This document shows positions 21,001-30,000 of a stretch of 64,000 bases of DNA, piece by piece. A model generated the notes under the pieces. The model was given only the letters and a program-made list of their open reading frames with translations, searched no databases and was not told the DNA's origin. The translations under genes and the position numbers were made by a program. How positions within the stretch are numbered: position 1 is the first letter of the stretch; each line of letters opens with the position of its first letter. Location: assembly GCA_964548165.1 (NCBI GenBank), contig CAZJQD010000015.1:11501-75500 (forward strand), written 5' to 3'. The DNA comes from CAZJQD01 sp964548165 [NCBI: uncultured bacterium] (GTDB lineage: Bacteria > UBA8481).

Positions 21001-24000
21001 CGGGGGAGTCGAAGACGCCCGAGTTGGGACCGGTCTCGTAGAGGAAGACGGTCTCGGTCTCGCCGGTCCGGCTGTTGGTGACGACGACCTGGACCGAGTC
21101 GACGAGGTCGGCATCGAGGTTGCGGTCGGGGTCCGTGATGAAGACGCCGCGGACCGAGTCGCCGCGGACGACGGTGTCCGGGTTGAACGAAGAGGACGAG
21201 GTGCTGTTCTGGGGCCGAGCGACGGGCGTGTCGAGCCGTGCCGAGTCCGAGGCGATGAGGCGATCCTGGTAGTAGAGCGAGAGCGTGTCGCCGGGACGGG
21301 CGTAGAGCGTGCTCGTCAAGGAGAGTGAATCGGCGATGTTGGCGGTCGTCCCGAGACCGGCCGTATCGAAGATGCCCGAGTTGATCCCGATTTCCCAGAG
21401 GACGATGCTCTCGGTCTCGCCCGAGGCCGGGTTCGTGACGATGACGGTCACGGACTCCTGCAGGAGGACGTCGCGGTTGGCGTCACCATCGGTAACCGTG
21501 ATGAAGATCGAGTCGCCGATCCGGAACTGCGAGTCCATGGCCACGGTCGAGACCGTGGCGCCGCGAGCGAGGATGGGGATGGTGACGAGTGTATCGATGG
21601 GACTACGGGAGTCGGCGTAGTCGATGACGACCGAGTCGCCGGCGCCGATGTAGAGGAGCCCGACGGTGAGCGAGTCGCCGATCACCTTGGTGGTCAGCAC
21701 GAGCGAGGAGTCGAAGACGCCGGAGTTCACCCCGGTCTCGAAAAGCGTGACGACCTCGGTCTCGCCGGTCTGGATGTTGCGCACGATGACAGCCAGTGTG
21801 TCGATGAGGTCGATGTCCTGGTTGCGGTCGGCGTCGAAGATGAAGACGCCGGAGATCGTCTCGCCTTGGAAGACCTGGAGGATCGTGACGCGGGAGTCCG
21901 CCGCGGTCCGAACGGGCACGACCACGAGCGTGTCCACGCGGCTCGAGTCGGTGGTCCCCGCGTGGAGATAGGTGATGAGGAAGGTGTCGCCTGAACGCGC
22001 GTAGAACGTGTCGTTTCCGGAAATGGAATCGGCGATGTTTCCCGTCACCCAGACCGGGATGGAGTCGAAGATCCCGGAGTTCACGCCTTGCTCCCAGAGG
22101 ATGACCGTGGCGGACTCCCCGGTGGCAGGGTTCGTGACGGTGACCGAGACCGTCTCCTGCAGCGCGGCGTTGAAGTTGACGTCCGTGTCTCGGAGAACCA
22201 CGTAGAAGGACTCGCCCACGGTGACCGTCGGTCCCACGGTCAAGAGCGAGCGAGAGAACGGGGGGTAGAGAGTGATGAGAGTGGTCGCGCAGGTGTCGGC
22301 GGCGTTGTAGGGGTCCGTGTAGAGGACCTGGATGGTGTCACCGGGGATGCCGTAGAGCCGCCCGTTGCCGGAAATGGAGTCGGTCGAGTCCGTGGACGTG
22401 GCGACGACGGCGGAGTCGAAGATGTTTCCGTTGATGCCCAGCTCGTGGAGCGTGGCGATCTCCGTCTCTCCCGTGCGGTGGTTGATGACCGTGACGGTAA
22501 CGGAGTCGTGGATATCCACGTCGAGGTTGGCGCTCGTGTCCGTCAGGAAGACGCTCATGAGCGTGTCCCCGAGGTAGACGAGGGTGTCCGAGGTGATGGA
22601 CGACGTCGCGGGTCGGGGCCGGGCGTAGCCGGTGTCGAGGCGCGAGGAGTCCGTGGCGAAGTAGCGGTCCTGGTAGAAGAGCGCGAGCGTGTCGCCGGGG
22701 CGGACGTAGAGCGTTCCGGAGACGGATGCGGAATCCGCCGGGTTGGAGGTCGTTCCGAGACCGGCCGTGTCGAAGGATCCGGAGTTCACGCCGATCTCCC
22801 AGAGCGTCACGGACTCGGTCTCGCCGGTGACCGGGTTCGTCACCGTGACGGTGACGCTCTCCTGGAGAGCCGGATCACGGTTGGCGTCGCCGTCGTGGAC
22901 GGTGATGAAGACGGAGTCCCCGAGGATGAACCGCGAGTCCATGGCCACGGTAGAGGTCGTGGCGGCTCGGGCCGTGATCGCGATCGTCACTAGCGTGTCC
23001 GCCGCCGCCCAGGGGTCCGCGTAGTCTACGACGATGGAGTCGCCGGAGCGGATGTAGAGGCGGCCGGTTCCCGAGAGAGAGTCCGCGGAATCGCTGGATG
23101 TTCCGACGAGCGCCGAATCGAAGACGCCGGAGTTTACCCCGGTCTCGTGGAGCGTGATGGTCTCGGTCTCGCCCGTGGTCGCGTTGCGGACGATGACGAG
23201 GAGCGTGTCGACGAGGTCGATGTCGAGGTTGCGGTTGCCGTCCAGGATGTAGACGCCCGAGAGGGTGTCGCCCTGGTAGAGCTGGGTGGACGTCACTCGT
23301 GAATCCGCGGTCGTGGGCACGGGCCGGATGACGGTCGTCTCCGAGAGGCGCGTGTCCGCGGCATTGTAGGGGTCGACGTAATACACGACGAGCGTGTCGC
23401 CGGCCCGGACATACATCCGGGTATCCCCGGAGACGGAATCCGCGATGTTGCCGGAAGTGGCCAACGCCACCGAGTCGAAGAGCGGCGAGGCCGTACCGCT
23501 CTCGTAAAGGACCAGTACCTCCGTCTCGCCCGTCGCCGGGTTCGTCACGACGACCGAGAGGGTTTCCTGCACGGCGCCGTTCTGGTTCACGTTCGTGTCG
23601 AGAACGGTGACCCAGAACGAGTCACCCAGGGTGACGCGCGAGTCGGCGGAGAGGATGCCGTTCGAGGAGGAGGTGGTGACCGTGATTGCCGCAGAGAGGC
23701 AGGTGTCGTTCGGGTTTGATGCGTCGACGTAGAAGATGGTCAGCGTGTCACCGGCGAGGGCGTAGATCGTGTCGTTATCGGCGCTGTCGGCGAGGTTGGC
23801 CGTCACGAAGATGACCGTGCTGTCGAACAGGCTCGAGTTGGTGCCGGACTCGAAGAGGATGACGACCTCGGTTTCACCCGTCCGGTGGTTCGTGACCATG
23901 ACCGCGATCGTGTCGACAACGAAGGCCGAGAGGTTGCGATCCGTGTCCGTGATGGTCGGCACGAGACTCTCGCCCAGGGTGACCGTGGTGGGGAAGACGG

Positions 24001-27000
24001 CGGTGCAAGCGGCGAACGTCGGGTAGACGGGGATGGGACCACCTGCCAGCGTGTCGGAAGCGTGCGTGGGATCGGTGTAGAGGAGCGTGAAGGTGTCTCC
24101 GACCTGGGCGTAAAGCGTGTCGTTGAGCGCCGAGTCGGCGATGTTGGGGGTCGTCCAGATGCTCGTCACGTCGAAGATGCCCGAGTTCGAGTCGGTCTCG
24201 TAGAGGATGACCAGGCCGGTCTCCCCGGTCCGCGAGTTCGTGACAAGGATCGTGACCGTCTCGACGCGCAGACCCGAGAAGTTCTGGTCCGAGTCCCGGA
24301 CGATGGGGACGATGCTGTCCGCGATCCGGACGAAGGACGGGAACGTTCCCGCGGACGCCGTGGTGTCGTGGACGACCGAGAAGGGGCCGCCGGTCAGCGA
24401 GTCGGTGGGGTCCGTGGGATCGACGTATTGGACCGTGATCGTGTCGCCGGCCAGCGCGTAGAGCGTGTCGTTGTCGACGGAGTCGCCGATCGACTCGCGC
24501 ACGGGGATCTGCGTGACGTCGAAGATGCCCGAGTTGGAGTCGGTCTCGTACAGGACAACAAGCTCGGTCTCTCCGGTACGCCCGTTCGTCACGGTGATCG
24601 AGATGGTCTCGACGCGAGTCCCATCCAGGTTCTGGTCGGTGTCGCGGATCACGGGGACGATGCTGTCGCCGCTACGGACGGTGACTGGAAACGTGCCGTT
24701 CGACGTGGAGGTGTCCCAGTAGACGGTGATGGGGGAGGACGTGACGATCTGAGCCGTGTCGTAGGGATCGGTGTAGCGGATCGTGATCGTATCGCCGGCC
24801 AGCGCGTAGAGCGTGTCATTGTCGGCAGAATCGGCGAGGTTCGACGAGACCCTCATCAGCGGGCTGTCAAAGGCGCCCGAGTAGGCGTTCGTCTCGTAGA
24901 GGATGACGGCCTCGGTCTCCCCGGTGCGGTTGTTCGTGTAGATCACCAGGATGGTGTCGGCCACCAGCTCGGAGCGGTTCTGGTCCGTGTCGGAGATGGT
25001 CGTGAGGACGCTGTCGCCGATCTTCACGCTCGTCGGGAACGTGCCGTACGCGGGAGACGTGTCGCGGACCACGAGGATGCCCGCGCTTGTGCAGGCGTCC
25101 AGGGCGTCCGTCGGGTCGGTGTACACGAAGAAAAGCGTGTCGCCGCCCTCGGCGTAGATCTTGCCATTCACCAGCGAGTCCGCGGCGCTCGAGGTCACCG
25201 TGATGGCCAGACCGTCGAACTCTCCCGAGTTCTCCAGCGTCTCGTTCAGCGTGAAGAGCTCGGATTCGCCGGTACGCGAGTTGTACACGCGGACCAGGAG
25301 GGTGTTCACGATCGTGCCGTTGAGGTCCTGGTCGGTGTCGGTGACGATGGGCTCGAAAAACTTCCCGATGGTGACCGTGGTCGGACCCGTGCACGAGGAA
25401 GCCACGCTGTCGATGTAGACGGCGAACGGCCCGCTCACGAGGACGTCCGTCGGGTCCGTCGGATCCGTGTAGGTGACCGTGATGTTGTCCCCGGCAAGCG
25501 CGAAGAGCGTGTCGTCGTCGACCTGGCTCGTCGTGTCCCTCGTGACGCGGATGCTCGTGGTGTTGAAGATGCCCGAGTTCGGGCCGGACTCAAGCAGGAT
25601 GATGACCTCGGTCTCGCCCGTGCGCTGGTTCGTGATCGTGACCGCGATCGTTTCGACGACGTCCCAGCGCAGGTTCTGGTCGGTGTCGGCGATCACGGGA
25701 ACAAGGCTGTCGCCCTGCCGGATGTTCGGCGGGAAGGTGCCCGTGGCCAGGACGCCCGCAGGATAGAAGGTATACGCGCCGAGCAGGAAGGTGTCGGTGG
25801 GGTCATTCGCGTCAACGTAGGTAAGGGTGAAGGTATCTCCGTGGAGGAGCATGACGACGCTGTCGAGGGAACGGGAGTCGGCTACCAGCTGGGAATGCCG
25901 GAAGGAAGCGGTCTCGTAGCCGCCGTTGGTGACGCTCGTCTCGATGAGCGTCGCATACTCGGTCTCGCCGGTCCGTGCATTGGTGATAAGTACGCGAACG
26001 GTGTCGGAGGTCGCCCAGTTCTTGTTCTCGTCGAGGTCGAGGACGCGGACGCGTATGGAATCGGCCGAGGTCTGGGACGTGATCGCGGTGCCGGTAGAGT
26101 CGATGAGCGCGCCGGCGGCCGCGGACTTGCCCGCCACGGCGGTGTCGTAGGTGGAGTCGCCGACAGGGAAGGCGTCGACGTACGAACAGGCCAGAACCGC
26201 GCCGTGGGGGGCATGGATGATGGAGTCGCCGATGGTCACGGGGCCTGAATCGGTGACGAAGAGCCCGATGCTGCGGAAGATGCCCGAGTTGTCGGCGGAC
26301 TCGAGGATCTGGAGCGTCTGCGAGTCCCCGGTGGAGGTCGTGAGCGCGATGGCGATGACGTCCTTCACGGACGGATTCCCGTTGCGGTTCCGATCGATGA
26401 CCTCGATGTAGACAAACCCGCCGATCGGGATCGTGTCGATCGTGGTCGAGGTCGCATCGGTCATCCGGAGCGCGCTCTTGCCGTTCCCCAGCATCGTCAA
26501 GGTGTCGGTGCGGACGTCCGTCCCGTCGTAGGGATCGGTGAAGGTGGCCCAGAGATCCTGGGTGAGCGAGCCGAAGATTTTGCCAGAGTTGGAACCGAGG
26601 ACCGCGACGTCGGTCTCGGTAGCCAGGATCGCGAAGAAGGTGTCGGCGGACGCCGAGACCTCGACCAGGATGACATCCTCGAACTCGGCCGTGGCCGCGT
26701 TCGTGACGCGCACCGTGTAGGACTCGATGTGCAGGGCGTCCCGGTTGAGCCCCCGGTCAATGAGCCGGATGCCGAAGGTGTCGCCCTCGGACAGAAGCAG
26801 GATGCCGCCGGACGCAAACGCGTCCGTGAACTCGAACGCGGCCGGGGTGAGCGCGGGGGCGACGAGGACCGACGCGTAGAGGGCCGTATCGACCGTGTCG
26901 GAGGCGTCGGTGTAGAGGATGGTGATCGTGTCGCCGGCGCGACCGAACATCCTGCCGGTGCCGGCGATGGAGTCGGTGGAGGCGCCCGTGATGGAGATCG

Positions 27001-30000
27001 TGCAGGAGAAATATCCCTCGTTGACGCCGGTCTCCGTCAGCGTGACGAGCTCCGTCTCGCCGGTGCGGACGTTCGTGAAGAGGGCGGTCACGGCCTGGAG
27101 CGTGGCGACGTTGATGTTCTTGTCCGTATCCCGGAGCACCGCGAGGATGCTCTCGCCGGCCATGACCTGGGTGGGCGCCTGGGTCCAGGCCGCGATCGAG
27201 GTTGCCACCTGGTCAAGCCGGAACTGGTCGTAGAGGTAGAAGGTGTCGCCGGCGATGGGATGCTTCACCCAGACCTGGTAGACGCCGGCCGCGACTCCGC
27301 TCCCTGTCGGTCGCCAGAAGCCACGCCCCACGAAGCCGCCGACGGTGTCGTAGGAGATCGTGCCCTGCTTGCTGTATTGCGTGTTGGTGTCGAGCCCGGT
27401 CAGGACGATCCGCACCGTGATCGAGTCGCGGCCCGGCCCGGTCGGCCAGGTGGCTCCCGAGAAGTAGATCGTTTCGCCGACCGTCCACGTGCCGTTCTCG
27501 GTCGGGAAGAGCGCGTCGCGGGTGTCGTAGACGATGCCGCCGGGACGGTCGCCGGCGCCGTCCGCGAAGTTGGCGGTGGTCACGATCTGGGCGCCGGAGA
27601 AGGCCGAGGCCTCGTTGCCCTGGGTCGCGCCCGAGAGGTCGCGGCCGATCGCGTTCGGGGAAGAGCCGGTGCCGTAGAGGATCCGGAACGGCGTGGTCTC
27701 GTAGATGCGCTTGTTGGGCGCCACGAGCGGGGACTGGAAGGCGGACAAGGGGGCGCCGAAGGCGAGGTAGATGTCGCTGTCGCCGCTGACGTCCGAGAAG
27801 GGGACCTGCTGGATGAAGATCGAGTCACTGCCGTTCGACTTGTAGCTCTCCGTCTGGGCGTACGTCTGGAAGTCGGTCTTGTCGCTGAAGTCCTGGTCGG
27901 TGTTGGAGTTGGCCATCACGTTGAGGCCGTTGCCGTTATTGAAGGGCGTGAGGCCCAACTGCCAGTCGGCGTAGCCGTCCATGTTGACGTCGATCCAGAG
28001 CATCCAACCGAAGACCCGGATGTCGTCCGTGGAGTGCTGCCAGGCGATGGTGTCCTTGGAGTCCAGGACGATCCGGAACCACATCCAGTCGATGGTCTTG
28101 TTGTAGTACATGTAGCCCGAGAAGCTGTCCGGGTCGTCGACGACCTCGGTGTACTTCGCCGTGCCGTCGTTGTAGATCGTGTCCGCGTACTTCGACCAGT
28201 CGCCCTTGAGGATCCCCACCCAGCTCATCCCGCCCATCCGGTGGATGTCGTAGTTGACGATTCTTGGCGTGTCCCAGGCGATGTTCCCGAGGAAGTTCAC
28301 GAGCCGGGCGCCGACGGTGCTCGTGGCGCCGCCCAGGAGAGAAACCTGGCCGTTCCAGGTGGCCGTGGCGGTGACCTGGACCGTGTCGGTGGGCTGGCCG
28401 TTGACGAAGATCGTGACCGAGTCTCCCGGGCGGCCGTTGGTGACCGTCCCGGACATCTGGAAATAGGCCTGGTTTGTCTCGACGCCGTTGACGGGGTTGA
28501 TGCCGATCGTGATGGTCGGGGTGCCGTAGAGCGAGATGCGGTGGGTGTCCCAGGCGATCGTCTGCGTGGAGTCGCTCGTCAGCTTGACGGATAGGGAGTC
28601 GCTCTTCGCGGCGATCGTGCACCAGCCGACGAAGCCGAGGGAGGCGTTGAGGAAGACCGTGTCCTGCGGCACGCCGTTACGGAAGATGACGACCGTATCG
28701 CCGGGCTGGGCGTCGCCGACGGCGGTTCCCCGGATCTGGAAAGAGGCGGTGCCGGTGTCGTGGTTGTTCGACGGCACGGTAATGTCGATCGTCGGGCGGA
28801 GCTCGCGGATGCGGTAGATGAACGGATTGGCCCGCGCCGTGGCCTCCACCTTGGTGGAGTCGCTGAAGGAGATGTCGTCGACGGTGTTATTGCCGTGAAC
28901 GTAGGTGGAGTCGGCGGCGGGGGCGATGAGCGTGAAGTAGTAGGCAACCGTGTCCGTGTAGTCGAACGAGGCGTTGTCGGCCTGGTTCAGGACGAACCGG
29001 AAGTAGATGCTGTCTCCGACCGTGCGGGTCTCGGAGGCCGCGATGCCCGCGTGCCATTGACCGGAGGAGGTGCAGTAGACGAGCCGGGCCAGGGGGGTGT
29101 CGGTGGCGGGGGTCATGCCCACCCAGAAGGTGACCGGGTTGTCGGTCGAGCGGCTTCGGGGCCACATCGTGTCGCCCGTCGTGCGGTTGACGGAACGCAT
29201 GTAGAGGTCGGCGTCGAAGCCCGTCTCGGGCGCCGGGTTCTGGACGGTGTGCCACGAGTTGATGGTCGGGCCCACGCCGGCGCCGGTGGTGAAGCGGAGC
29301 GGCGAGTCGCCGGCGGAGAGCGTGACGTAGTGGGCGCGCGCGTGGGTGAGGCTGCCGTTGGCGGTGTCGGCCGTCGTCGTGAAGGCGTAGTAGTTGTAGG
29401 TCGTGAAGGAGGAAACCGAGGGGATGGTGACCGTGTAGGTCGTCTCGTTGCCGGTCCCCGAGGCGCGGCGGAACGTCGAGGTCGCCCACGAGTCCGTCGA
29501 GTAGCGGAGGAAGACCTTCTCCTCGGGGCTCTTCTGGAGGTTCAAGGTGATGTTGATCGAGACGTTCGAGAACCCGGCAAGGCCGTCGGCTACCTGTTCC
29601 GTCGCCCGGATGTAAACCGGGTAGTGGGAGGTCCTCATGAGGCCGACGACGCCGTCGGGGGTAGAGGGCGAGACCATGGTCACGAAGCTGTCGACGTTGA
29701 GGGAGCCCTGGAGCGTGGCGTTGGCGCCGCCTGCCGCGAGCGTCCAGTACGTGTCGTAGCTCGTGATCGTCGCGCCGCCACCGTAATGGGCGGCCGAGTC
29801 CTGCGTGGCCACGGCGAACCGCGTTCCGGGGTCGTAGCCCGTGCGGGTTCGGCGTGCGAAACCGGCCGGCATGTGGTTGACCAGGAGGTGGTTGGTGTCG
29901 CCGTTCGCGGTCAGGCGCGGCTCGATCGGCCAGAAAGCATTGGACGCCGTGCCCAAGGGCTGGACGTAGACGCCGTCCACGTCGAGCGTCTGGCCGGAGC

